Shown: positions 42,372 to 50,295 of the stretch, piece after piece
Layout: every line of letters starts with the position of its first letter
Numbering within the stretch: position 1 is the first letter of the stretch
Assembly: GCA_902777335.1 (NCBI GenBank)
Contig: CACYTF010000002.1
Coordinates: 62,001-126,000, forward strand
Source of the DNA: an uncultured Eubacteriales bacterium
Lineage (GTDB): Bacteria > Bacillota > Clostridia > Christensenellales > Aristaeellaceae
DNA: 64,000 bases
Reading direction: 5' to 3'
Position numbers and translations under genes: made by a program
Notes under the pieces: generated by a model
The model's database searches: none
The model's input: the letters and a program-made list of their open reading frames with translations, nothing else
Told to the model about the DNA's origin: nothing

Positions 42372-42583
42372 CGGATGAAATGGTATTCTTTCTGTTTCTG
42401 ATCGAACGGTACGCAAACGAAAAGAAGCGCTCCACCGGCGACGTTCTGCGCGAATGGGATGAGAAAGGCGTTACGCAGGAAATCTACGACGGTTATTTCC
42501 AGTATCATCAGGAAAGGTTGGAAAACGCCTACGACGATATCGACTGCCTTGTGGCGACGGGCCGCCACCTTGTATACAACTGA
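42368..42583 (+). CDS. DUF3791 protein, antitoxin candidate
   Basis: The 71-residue protein resembles DUF3791: EMVFFLFLIERYANEKKRST near the start, GDVLREWDEKGVTQEIYDGY, then a C-terminal YDDIDCLVATG. TTG 42368 is taken as start because AAGGAG ends about 9 bases before it; the next in-frame ATG (42380) has no binding site. DUF3791 genes repeatedly accompany DUF3990 genes, so an antitoxin role is inferred from context. Confidence 0.72.
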   Translation: MTDEMVFFLFLIERYANEKKRSTGDVLREWDEKGVTQEIYDGYFQYHQERLENAYDDIDCLVATGRHLVYN

Positions 42584-42603
42584 ATGAGATGGAGGGAATG
42601 AAC

Positions 42604-43449
42604 ATGAAGCACACCGCACAACGCCTTTTGGCCCTGGTCCTGACCCTGATGATGGTACTGAGCGTCACCACCGCGTTCGCGTCCGGTAAGACGGTCGCCA
42701 TCAACAAGAAGAACTTCCCCGACAAGGCCTTCAGGAAGTACATTTCAAAGGAATTCGACAAGAACGGCGACGGCAAGCTGAGCAGCAAAGAGATCAGCAA
42801 GGCCAGGAGTATCGGTTTGTTTGGCGACAACGGCATCAGAAGCCTTGAGGGCATCCAATACTTCACCGCTCTGGGCAGTTTGACCGTTTACGAACCCGTG
42901 ACATCGCTGGATCTGAGGAAGAACACCGCTCTGGCAGATCTGGATGTCGTTGGAGCGCCCCTGAAAACCTTGAAGATCACCGGCCTGAAAAAGCTTTGCC
43001 GCATTCAGATCGACGGCACCAAGCTCAAGAGCGTCGATATCGCGGGCTGTATTAAGTTATTGTCAATCATCAAGAAGCACTGCACGATCAGAGGTGGATG
43101 CATCGAATATGTGCCCACGGAAAAAGGCGATGATTATTATTGCTTCAGTTTCAGCAAAACCACGAAGATCATGAAGGGAAGCAAGCTGCTGCGCAAGTAC
43201 GCCAAGCCCAAATCCATCCAGTTCAGCAAGAGCAGTATCACCGTCAAAAAGGGCGAGGGATTCTATCTGACCAACCTGCTGAAAATGACGCCCTCCACCT
43301 GCATCTACCCTGTCAAACTCAGCACCAGCAACATTGATGTTGTGGACGTCGACGACGATTGGTGTGTCGCGTTCGAGGCCGGCACGGCCACCATCACCGC
43401 CAAGTGCGCTGGCAAGACGGCCAAAATCAAAATCACCGTCGTGGAATAG
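42604..43449 (+). CDS. Secreted EF-hand and LRR-like protein with Big2 domain
   Basis: The 281-residue protein has a signal peptide (LLALVLTLMMVLSVTTAFA) and an EF-hand-like calcium loop DKNGDGKLSSKE near residue 53 in the FPDKAFRKYISKEF context typical of Clostridia surface proteins. Short leucine-rich-like strands follow (SLTVYEPVTSLDLRKNTAL, LKTLKITGLKKLCRIQI), and a Big2-type Ig domain lies at the C-terminus (FSKSSITVKKGEGFYL to VVE). ATG 42604 is preferred because GGAGGG is 7 bases before it. Role unknown; probably cell-surface binding. Confidence 0.78.
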   Translation: MKHTAQRLLALVLTLMMVLSVTTAFASGKTVAINKKNFPDKAFRKYISKEFDKNGDGKLSSKEISKARSIGLFGDNGIRSLEGIQYFTALGSLTVYEPVTSLDLRKNTALADLDVVGAPLKTLKITGLKKLCRIQIDGTKLKSVDIAGCIKLLSIIKKHCTIRGGCIEYVPTEKGDDYYCFSFSKTTKIMKGSKLLRKYAKPKSIQFSKSSITVKKGEGFYLTNLLKMTPSTCIYPVKLSTSNIDVVDVDDDWCVAFEAGTATITAKCAGKTAKIKITVVE

Positions 43450-43554
43450 TCCGCCCATTACACGCTCTTCAAATAAAAGTAACGTTTCCGCTCTGTACTT
43501 TAGCTGAATAAAGTGGTAAACTGGTGTCACAACCTATTCATGGAGGGAAACATT

Positions 43555-44340
43555 ATGAAGAAGCTGCTTTCCATCGCACTGGTTATGCTGTTTGTGCTGG
43601 CGGGCTGTGCCTGCGCCGAGGGATTTACCTTTAAGATGGGCATCGACGCCGAATATCCGCCCTATTCCTACCTGGACGACAACGGCGAATACGCCGGCTT
43701 CGACGTGGAGATGTGCCAGAAGGTGTGTGATATCTTGGGCTGGAACCTGGAGATCGTGCCCATCAACTGGGATACCAAGGACATCCAGCTGGACGCGGAA
43801 GAGATCGACTGCATCTGGTCGGGCCTGACCGTCTATGCCAACGGCATCACCGAGGATCGCTTCACCATCTCCACCCCCTACTCCGACAACAGCCAGATGA
43901 TCCTGACCAAGAAGGGCACCGGCATCGAGAGCTTCGACGACCTGGCCGGCAAGACCGTGGGCGTGCAGATGGGCACCTCCGCCGAGGCGGCGCTCACCGG
44001 CGACGGCGAAGCGGCGGCCCTGGGCGCCACCTTCGGCACGCTGCAGCCCTATGAGAACTACAACATCGCCTTCACCGACCTGCAGGCCGGCGCCATCGAC
44101 GCCATCGCCGTGGACGCGCCCGTGGCCAACGACAAGATCAACAAGTACGGCGACGACTACTACTGCCTGGACGAATCCTTCGCCTCCGAGAAGTACGGCA
44201 TCTGCTTCCGCAAGGCCGACACCGAGCTGTGCGCGCAGGTCGAAGGCGCCTACATGCAGCTGGTGGAGGACGGCACCTATTTGGCGCTGGGCGAGAAGTA
44301 TGAGCTGGACACCAGCTTCCTGGTCCTGGCCGCGAAGTAA
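43555..44340 (+). CDS. Polar amino-acid ABC transporter substrate-binding lipoprotein
   Basis: The 261-residue protein has the lipobox LAGC after a short leader, then a family 3 solute-binding fold. FKMGIDAEYPPYSYLDDNGE is at the start of the mature chain, GFDVEMCQKVCDILGW follows, and VQMGTSAEAAL marks the hinge region. It captures an amino acid outside the cell for the permease encoded downstream. GGAGGG precedes the ATG. A weak hairpin (44364-44391) after the stop may keep its transcript more abundant than the rest of the operon. Confidence 0.92.
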   Translation: MKKLLSIALVMLFVLAGCACAEGFTFKMGIDAEYPPYSYLDDNGEYAGFDVEMCQKVCDILGWNLEIVPINWDTKDIQLDAEEIDCIWSGLTVYANGITEDRFTISTPYSDNSQMILTKKGTGIESFDDLAGKTVGVQMGTSAEAALTGDGEAAALGATFGTLQPYENYNIAFTDLQAGAIDAIAVDAPVANDKINKYGDDYYCLDESFASEKYGICFRKADTELCAQVEGAYMQLVEDGTYLALGEKYELDTSFLVLAAK

Positions 44341-44421
44341 GCGCCCGTTCAGCGCATTCATCAGAGGGCCCGTCGTGACCGGCGTGCCCTTTGATTCTAT
44401 TTTACGCGAAGGAGCTTTTGC

Positions 44422-45072
44422 ATGACACTCACCGGCATGATCCTCAAGATGAGCGAGGGCCTGGGCCGCACCTGCGCCATATTCTTTCTGACGCTGCTGT
44501 TCTCGCTGCCGCTGGGCCTGGTGGTGGCCCTGCTGCGCATGTCCAAGAACAGGGTGGTGCAGGCGGTCACCAAGGTGTATATCTCCATACTGCGCGGCAC
44601 GCCGCTGATGCTGCAGCTGATCGCGGTGGCCTACGGGCCGTTTTACCTGTTCGGCTACACGCTGCTGGTGAAGCAGAAGCTGCTGGCCATCATCATCGCG
44701 TTCGCGCTGAACTACGCGGCCTACTTCGCCGAGATCTACCGCGGCGGCATCGAGTCGATGCCGGTGGGCCAGTACGAGGCCGCCCACGTGCTGGGCTACA
44801 GCAAGGGGCAGACCTTCATGCGCATCATACTGCCTCAGGTGGTCAAGCGCATACTGCCCAGCGTGACCAACGAGGTGATCACGCTGGTCAAGGACACGTC
44901 CATGGCCTTCACGCTGGCCTACATGGAGATGTTCTCCATCGGCAAGCAGATCGCCAACAGCCAGTCCAGCTTCATGCCCTTTGTGATCGCCGGCGGGTTC
45001 TACTACCTGATGAATTCGGTGGTGGCCTTCGCCATGTCCCGGTGTGAGAAGGCGCTGGGCTACTACAGGTAG
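44422..45072 (+). CDS. Polar amino-acid ABC transporter permease
   Basis: The 216-residue membrane protein has five hydrophobic segments and the family pattern of HisM/GlnP-type permeases: ILRGTPLMLQLIAVAYGPFY near residue 55 and the cytoplasmic EAA loop YEAAHVLGYSKGQTFMRIIL near 115, which contacts the ATPase. A single permease gene implies a homodimer. It lies between the binding protein and ATPase genes. Confidence 0.92.
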   Translation: MTLTGMILKMSEGLGRTCAIFFLTLLFSLPLGLVVALLRMSKNRVVQAVTKVYISILRGTPLMLQLIAVAYGPFYLFGYTLLVKQKLLAIIIAFALNYAAYFAEIYRGGIESMPVGQYEAAHVLGYSKGQTFMRIILPQVVKRILPSVTNEVITLVKDTSMAFTLAYMEMFSIGKQIANSQSSFMPFVIAGGFYYLMNSVVAFAMSRCEKALGYYR

Positions 45073-45084
45073 GGGGTGCGCGGC

Positions 45085-45840
45085 ATGAATATACTGGAAA
45101 TCAAGCATTGCCGCAAGTCGTTTGACGGCGTGCAGGTGCTTTCCGACATCTCCCTGACGGTCAGCGAGGGCCAGGTGGTGTCCATCATCGGGCCCTCCGG
45201 CAGCGGCAAGAGCACGCTGCTGCGCTGCGCCACGCTGTTGGAGACCATGGACGGCGGCAGCCTGGCCTACCTGGGCAAGTTCGCCGTGCGCGACGAGGGC
45301 GGCAAGTCCGTGTACGCCTCCCACGCCGAGCTGAAGCAGGCCCGCGCCTGCTTCGGGCTGGTGTTTCAGAACTTCAACCTGTTCCCCCACTACACGGTGC
45401 TGAAGAACATCACCGCGGCCCCGCTGCTGATCCAGAAGCGGGAGAAGGCCGAGGTGCTGCAGACCGCCCGCGACCTGCTGTCCAAAATGGGCCTGGCGGA
45501 CCGGGAGGACGCCTACCCCTACCAGCTGTCCGGCGGGCAGCAGCAGCGGGTGTCCATCGCCCGCGCGCTGGCCATGCGGCCGAAGATACTCTTCTTCGAC
45601 GAGCCCACCAGCGCCCTGGACCCGGAGCTGACCGGCGAGATCCTGAAGGTCATCCGCGCGCTGGCCGCCGAGCACATGACGATGGTCATCGTCACCCACG
45701 AGATGGCCTTCGCCCGGGACGTGTCCGACCACGTGATCTTCATGGACGGCGGCGTGATCGTGGAGCAGGGCAACCCCAAGGACATCATCAACAACCCCAG
45801 CCACGAGCGCACCATACAATTCCTGAGCAGGTTCAACTGA
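45085..45840 (+). CDS. Polar amino-acid ABC transporter ATP-binding protein
   Basis: The 251-residue ATPase has Walker A GPSGSGKST near residue 33, a Q-loop VFQNFNLFPHYTV near 90, signature LSGGQQQRVSIARAL near 145 and Walker B ILFFDEPTSALD near 167, all intact. FNLFPH is typical of polar amino-acid systems. ATG 45085 has AGGGGGTG 6 bases before it. The stop is one base before the racemase gene, so the four genes form an operon. Confidence 0.93.
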   Translation: MNILEIKHCRKSFDGVQVLSDISLTVSEGQVVSIIGPSGSGKSTLLRCATLLETMDGGSLAYLGKFAVRDEGGKSVYASHAELKQARACFGLVFQNFNLFPHYTVLKNITAAPLLIQKREKAEVLQTARDLLSKMGLADREDAYPYQLSGGQQQRVSIARALAMRPKILFFDEPTSALDPELTGEILKVIRALAAEHMTMVIVTHEMAFARDVSDHVIFMDGGVIVEQGNPKDIINNPSHERTIQFLSRFN

Positions 45841-45841
45841 T

Positions 45842-46657
45842 ATGAAGATCGATTACGTGAAGCTCAGCCCCACCGGCAACATCACGGTGCTGGTCACAAG
45901 CCCGGTGCCGAGGGAGAAGCAGGCCGCCGTCGCCGCACGGCTCCTCGCGCCCGATTGCGTGGGCGGCGAGCAGGTGGGCTATCTGGAAGCCCCCACAGAC
46001 CCGCGCGCCGGGGCGCGGCTTCAGATGATGGGCGGCGAGTTCTGCGGCAACGCCGCCATGGCCCTTGGCGCGCTGCTGTGCCGCAGGGACGGTCTTGCCG
46101 ACGGCCAGCTGCGCAGCCTGCGGCTGGAGGTCTCCGGCAACGGCGGCACGGTGCCCTGCGCCATACTGCGCGACGGCGACGACTGGCTGGGCACGGTGCG
46201 CATGCCCCTGCCCACGTCCATTGAGCAGATCGACCTTATCGCGGGCGAGGCAATGTTCCGCGCGCCGCTGGTGCGCATGCCGGGCATCGCCCACCTGATC
46301 ATTCCCGCGGGCATCGGCCTGGGCGAAGCGGAAGTCCGCCAATACCTGCCCCAGTGGAACACCGCCATCGGCGCGGACGCCCTGGGCGCGCTGCTGTGGA
46401 ACGCGCCCTCGCGCTTCATCAACCCCATCGTCTATGTGCCCTCCGCCGGCACCCTGGTGCGAGAGCACGGCTGCGGCAGCGGCTCCGCCGCCGTCGGCTG
46501 CTGGCTGGCCGCGGCCGCCGGCAAAACCTGCGAAATGCCCGTAAACCAGCCCGGCGGCACGATACTGGTCCGCGCCGCGATCCTGAACGGCAAGCTCACC
46601 GTGCTCAGCATCAACGGCCGGGTGAAGCTCATCGACGAGGGAACGCTGGAGCTCTGA
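45842..46657 (+). CDS. CntK-like amino-acid racemase (DapF superfamily)
   Basis: The 271-residue protein has the two-lobed diaminopimelate-epimerase fold with both catalytic Cys: GGEFCGNAAM near residue 60 and EHGCGSGSAAVG near 215. Other segments match the histidine racemase CntK from memory better than DapF: SPTGNITVLV at the start, EQVGYLEA, NPIVYVPSAG and NQPGGTILV. CntK makes D-His for the metallophore staphylopine. Here it is the last gene of an amino-acid importer operon, so it may interconvert the imported amino acid. Substrate unproven; no metallophore synthase is nearby. Confidence 0.8.
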   Translation: MKIDYVKLSPTGNITVLVTSPVPREKQAAVAARLLAPDCVGGEQVGYLEAPTDPRAGARLQMMGGEFCGNAAMALGALLCRRDGLADGQLRSLRLEVSGNGGTVPCAILRDGDDWLGTVRMPLPTSIEQIDLIAGEAMFRAPLVRMPGIAHLIIPAGIGLGEAEVRQYLPQWNTAIGADALGALLWNAPSRFINPIVYVPSAGTLVREHGCGSGSAAVGCWLAAAAGKTCEMPVNQPGGTILVRAAILNGKLTVLSINGRVKLIDEGTLEL

Positions 46658-46725
46658 AATGAGATAGGGGACGGTTCCTTATCTCACTTTTTCAGTGAGA
46701 TAAGGAACCGTCCCCTATCTCATTT
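46658..46725. repeat. Long REP-like inverted repeat, also a bidirectional terminator
   Basis: A 31-base arm beginning AATGAGATAGGGGACGGTTC and its perfect complement (46694-46725) surround a 5-base loop, with TTTTT after each arm. The GGGGACGGTTCCTTATCTCA core matches a repeat widely seen with REP-associated (Y1) transposases. It separates convergent genes. Confidence 0.85.
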
Positions 46726-46729
46726 TTGT

Positions 46730-47818
46730 TTACGCGTCCTTCAGTTCCCCGTTCTCCACTCGCCAGGCCTGGCCGATGGCGGCGCCGGCCAGGTCTTCGG
46801 CGTCGGTGCAGGTGATGAAGGTCTGTATGCCCTTCAGGCGGCCGATCAGCTGGCGGCGGCGGCCCGGGTCCAGCTCGCTCATCACGTCGTCCAGCATCAG
46901 CATCGGCCACTCGCCCAGCTGCTCGCGCATCACGTCCAATTCGGAAAGCCGCATGGCCAGCGCGGCGGTGCGCTGCTGACCCTGGGAGCCGAAGGCGCGC
47001 ACGTCCCGGCCCTCCACCAAAATCTGAACGTCGTCCCGGTGCGCGCCCACCGACGTGCTCAGGCGGCGCATATCGTTCTCCCGCGCGCCGAACAGCGCCT
47101 CGGCGACGGCCTCGGCGTCATCTCCGCCGGTCACGCTGGGCTGGTAGCGAATCTCAAGCTTTTCCCGGCCCTCGGCGATGTCCCGGTGGGTCTCGGAGGC
47201 CACGGCGTTCAGCTTCTCCACATAGGCGCGCCGCTGGCGCATCAGCTCGGCCCCGGCGGCGGCCAGCTGCTCGTCCCAGGCGTCCAGCGTGGCGGCGAGG
47301 GCGGGCTGCGCGGCGATGGCCTTCAGCGTCTCGTTGCGCTGCTTCAGCGCCCGGGCGTAGCGCTGCAGGGCGTAGTAGTAGGCGGGCTTGATCTGCGACA
47401 GCGCCATATCCACGAAGCGCCGCCGCTCGGCGGGGCCGTCCTTCACGGTGCGCAAATCCTCCGGGCTGAACAGCACGCCGGTGACGTGGCCCAGCAGCTC
47501 GCCGGAGCGGGATATCTCCTGGCCGAACACCTTGATGCGCCGTCGGCCCAGGGCGTTCAGCGCGATCTCCACGTCGTGGTCGCCGTCCCGGCGCTGCGCC
47601 TGCACGCGCACCGCGGCGAACTCCGCGCCCCAGCGGATCAGCTCCCGGTCCTGCCGCGTGCGGTGGGAGCGGCCGGTGCAACACAGATAGAGCGCCTCCA
47701 GCACGTTGGTCTTGCCCTGGCCGTTGTCGCCCAGCAGCACGTTCACGCCCGCGCAGGGCGTGAGCGCGCAGTGTTCATAGCTGCGGAATTGATTCAGTTC
47801 AGCGCATGTAATGATCAA
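46730..47818 (-). CDS. recF: RecF DNA repair ATPase
   Basis: The 362-residue SMC-like ATPase helps load RecA at single-strand gaps. Walker A is LLGDNGQGKTNVLEALY near residue 28, the signature-like motif GSQGQQRTAALAMRL is near 285, and Walker B is PMLMLDDVMSELD near 312. Length is normal. It is not beside dnaN or gyrB here. It follows the cysteine synthase gene by 33 bases and ends against the REP-like repeat. Confidence 0.94.
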   Translation of the reverse strand: MIITCAELNQFRSYEHCALTPCAGVNVLLGDNGQGKTNVLEALYLCCTGRSHRTRQDRELIRWGAEFAAVRVQAQRRDGDHDVEIALNALGRRRIKVFGQEISRSGELLGHVTGVLFSPEDLRTVKDGPAERRRFVDMALSQIKPAYYYALQRYARALKQRNETLKAIAAQPALAATLDAWDEQLAAAGAELMRQRRAYVEKLNAVASETHRDIAEGREKLEIRYQPSVTGGDDAEAVAEALFGARENDMRRLSTSVGAHRDDVQILVEGRDVRAFGSQGQQRTAALAMRLSELDVMREQLGEWPMLMLDDVMSELDPGRRRQLIGRLKGIQTFITCTDAEDLAGAAIGQAWRVENGELKDA

Positions 47819-47851
47819 GGCCCGTCCCGCCTCCCCGTGAAACGGTCTGCG

Positions 47852-48778
47852 TCACCAGAACAGCTGCGTCGAATAGTAGCGCTCGGCGGTGTCGGGCAGC
47901 ACGGTCACCACCGTCTTGCCCGGGCCCAGCTTCTTCGCCAGCTTCAGCGCCGCGGCCACGTTGGTGCCGCTGGAGATGCCGCACATCAGGCCCTCCTCCC
48001 GGGCGAGCCTGCGGGCGGTCTCGATGGCCTCGGAGTCGGTGACCACGCAGATGGAATCGTAGATATCCCGGTTCAGTATCTCGGGGATGATGCCGTCGCC
48101 GATGCCCATCTGAATGTGGGTGCCGATGGTGCCGCCCGCCAGTATCGCGGCGTTCTCCGGCTCCACGGCCCAGATCTCCACGTCGGGGTAGTGCTCGCGC
48201 AGCACCTCGCCGATGCCGGTGAGCGTGCCACCGGTGCCGATGCCGCTGCAATAGCCGTGGATCGGCCCGCCCGCCTGCTCCAATATCTCCAGCGCCGTGT
48301 GCTTCTTGTGGGCCAGCGTGTTGTTCGGGTTTTCAAACTGCTGGGGCACGAACACCCGCGGGTCCTTCTCCTTCATGCGCAGGGCGCAGTTCAGGCACTC
48401 CTCGATGCACTTGCCGATGTCCCCGGCGTCGTGGATCAGCCTCACCTCCGCGCCGTAGTGGCGCACCAGCTTGCGCCGCTCCTCGCTGACGGAATCCGGC
48501 ATGACGATGATCGTCCTGTAGCCCTTCACCGCGCCCACGAGGGCCAGGCCGATGCCCTGGTTGCCGCTGGTGGGCTCAACGATGATGCTGTCCGGGCCGA
48601 TCAGCCCCTCCCGCTCGGCCTGCTCGATCATGTTGAGCGCCGTGCGGGTCTTGATGGAGCCGCCCACGTTCAGCGCCTCCACCTTCACCAGTATCTGCGC
48701 GCTTCCCGGCGCGGGCATGCGGTTGAGTCGCACCATGGGCGTGTGGCCCACGGCCTCGAGTATGTTCTGATAAGCCAA
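47852..48778 (-). CDS. cysK: Cysteine synthase (O-acetylserine sulfhydrylase)
   Basis: The 308-residue PLP enzyme makes cysteine from O-acetylserine and sulfide. VGHTPMVRLNRMPAPG opens the chain; the PLP-binding Lys is in NVGGSIKTRTA near residue 43, where most CysK have SVKDR; EPTSGNQGIGLAL is the substrate loop near 68; GIGTGGTLTGIGEVL holds the PLP phosphate near 177. The final Trp replaces the usual Ile tail used to bind serine acetyltransferase. A promoter lies upstream within a hairpin. Confidence 0.9.
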   Translation of the reverse strand: MAYQNILEAVGHTPMVRLNRMPAPGSAQILVKVEALNVGGSIKTRTALNMIEQAEREGLIGPDSIIVEPTSGNQGIGLALVGAVKGYRTIIVMPDSVSEERRKLVRHYGAEVRLIHDAGDIGKCIEECLNCALRMKEKDPRVFVPQQFENPNNTLAHKKHTALEILEQAGGPIHGYCSGIGTGGTLTGIGEVLREHYPDVEIWAVEPENAAILAGGTIGTHIQMGIGDGIIPEILNRDIYDSICVVTDSEAIETARRLAREEGLMCGISSGTNVAAALKLAKKLGPGKTVVTVLPDTAERYYSTQLFW

Positions 48779-48819
48779 TGGAATGCCCCCCGAATCCCTC
48801 TGAAATCGGCGGCGGCAAA

Positions 48820-48867
48820 AACGCGCCGCACGCTATTGATTATAGCATCTGCGGCGCGTTTGCGCAA
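48820..48867 (-). promoter_or_regulatory. cysK promoter embedded in a terminator-like hairpin
   Basis: AACGCGCCGCA (48820-48830) and TGCGGCGCGTT (48850-48860) form an 11-base stem. Minus strand -10 TATAAT (48844..48839) lies in its loop, with -35 TTGCGC (48867..48862) 17 bases upstream. A TTTTT run follows the stem on the minus strand. Confidence 0.65.
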
Positions 48868-48921
48868 GGCGCGAAAGGTTTAATTCCAGGGGCGCTTGAC
48901 ATCTCCCCGCTGCACGACTGC

Positions 48922-49497
48922 TCACATCGCCTCGCTGGCCGGGGCTCGGTACAGTATATATTCCCTCGACGTCTCGGTCCTGCCGTACTCCGTCTGCCAG
49001 GGGATGGTCTTGACGTATTGGAAGCCGCACTTCTCGATCACGCGGCGGGAGCGGTCGTTGCGCTCGAAGTGGCCCACGAGTATGAAGTCCAGGCCCACGT
49101 CCTCAAACAGCCAGCGGACGACCTCCCGCACGGCCTCGGGCATCAGGCCGCGGCCCCAGTAGTCCTTTGACAGCACGTAGCCAATCTCCCGGCCCCGCCT
49201 GTCCGCCAGCGCCAGCTCCGGGTAGCGCGCCTCCTCGTAGGTCTCGATGCCCAGCGAGCCGACGGCCTTGCCCGCGTATTCCAGGGCGAAGGTCTTCTTC
49301 TCGCGGATGAACATGTCCAGGATCCGCCGGGATTCGTCCAGATCCCTGTGGGGCAGCCAGCCCGCCATCTGGCCCACGCCGTCCACCCGGGCGTAGGCGT
49401 TGAAATCGCAAAGGTCCGATTCCAGCCAGGGCCGCAGCAGGAGCCGTTCCGTCTTCAGCGTCACGCCGGTGATGTCGATCGGCGCGTTCATGGGCAT
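48922..49497 (-). CDS. GNAT-family N-acetyltransferase (RimJ/RimL type)
   Basis: The 191-residue protein has the GNAT fold: LKTERLLLRPWLESDLCDFN at the start, FALEYAGKAVGSLGIE, then the acetyl-CoA loop region REIGYVLSKDYWGRGLMPEA near residue 105 and a final ERNDRSRRVIEKCGFQYV. RimJ/RimL-type enzymes acetylate protein N-termini, small molecules or antibiotics; the substrate is not readable. A second ATG at 49491 is possible. It follows the CBM9-like gene by 15 bases. Confidence 0.88.
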   Translation of the reverse strand: MPMNAPIDITGVTLKTERLLLRPWLESDLCDFNAYARVDGVGQMAGWLPHRDLDESRRILDMFIREKKTFALEYAGKAVGSLGIETYEEARYPELALADRRGREIGYVLSKDYWGRGLMPEAVREVVRWLFEDVGLDFILVGHFERNDRSRRVIEKCGFQYVKTIPWQTEYGRTETSREYILYRAPASEAM

Positions 49498-49512
49498 TCC
49501 TCCAATAATTGA

Positions 49513-50142
49513 TCACTCAAAGACCAGCGCCCCGAAGCACTCGGGCCGGTGAAAGTCCGGCGCGGGGGCGTCGATGGGGCTCCAGCTGCCGAAGTGGGGG
49601 TGTATGGATTCGTCGCAGGTGTAGAAGTTGCCCCGCGCGACGCCCCCGGGCCTAAATTCCCGACCAAACAGCGCCCCGATCAGCGCGTAGGGCAGGCTGT
49701 AGGCCACGGCCCACCACGCGCCCGCGTGCCGCGAGGCGCGTATGTCCATGCCCACGGGACATTCCCCCAGCACGCGGCGGCCCTCGCGGCCCGCGCCGAT
49801 GCCGATCAGCGCGGCCCCGGCGGCGTTGACCTCGATGTTCATGTACCGCGAATCGTCGTCAAAGGGCTGAAAGAAGAACTCCAGGCAGCTGTCCGTCCAC
49901 ACGGGGCCGCCAAAATCATGCACCCGGGCGCAGACCGTCTCCTCCCGGGCGCACAGCAGCACGTGCAGCGCCGCGTCGCCCGCGCGCAGATACGCCCGCG
50001 CCTCCGGCCGGTAATCCCCGCCCCAGGCGTAGCGGTCGATGGCCGCGCAGGCCCCCGCGCAAAACGCCTCCGCCGACGGGTCAAACACCCCGGTGAGCGA
50101 AGGCAGCGGGACGACAGCAGGACTTATGATGTAGGTACGCAT
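49513..50142 (-). CDS. CBM9-like carbohydrate-binding protein
   Basis: The 209-residue protein resembles the family 9-like carbohydrate-binding fold: a conserved TDSCLEFFFQPFDDDSRYMN near residue 100 and IEVNAAGAALIGIG, followed by SLPYALIG and GNFYTCDESIHPHFGSWSP. No signal peptide is visible, so it may act in the cytoplasm, as similar stand-alone proteins seem to. ATG 50142 follows a GAGGAATC site; longer open codons upstream run into repeats. Ligand unknown. Confidence 0.75.
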   Translation of the reverse strand: MRTYIISPAVVPLPSLTGVFDPSAEAFCAGACAAIDRYAWGGDYRPEARAYLRAGDAALHVLLCAREETVCARVHDFGGPVWTDSCLEFFFQPFDDDSRYMNIEVNAAGAALIGIGAGREGRRVLGECPVGMDIRASRHAGAWWAVAYSLPYALIGALFGREFRPGGVARGNFYTCDESIHPHFGSWSPIDAPAPDFHRPECFGALVFE

Positions 50143-50295
50143 GGCGATTCCTCCGCGTTGAGAGTGGCGCGTGAAGCGTGGAGAATGGACCAGCTGTATC
50201 TTCTCAGGCGGGCGGCGCATCGCCGCCCCTACCGACTGTTGGCTGAGCTTCACGCTCCACGCTTCACCAACCATTCCCTGCTCCCTGCTTCACCC
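50143..50295. repeat. Intergenic palindromes and heptamer-like repeat
   Basis: GTGAAGCGTGGAG (50172-50184) and CTCCACGCTTCAC (about 50254-50266) are inverted copies. Between them GGGCGGCGCATCGCCGCCC (50201-50219) is a perfect hairpin. TTCCCTGCTCCCTGCTTCA follows, resembling the 7-bp array at 11.9 kb. No gene is supported. Confidence 0.7.
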
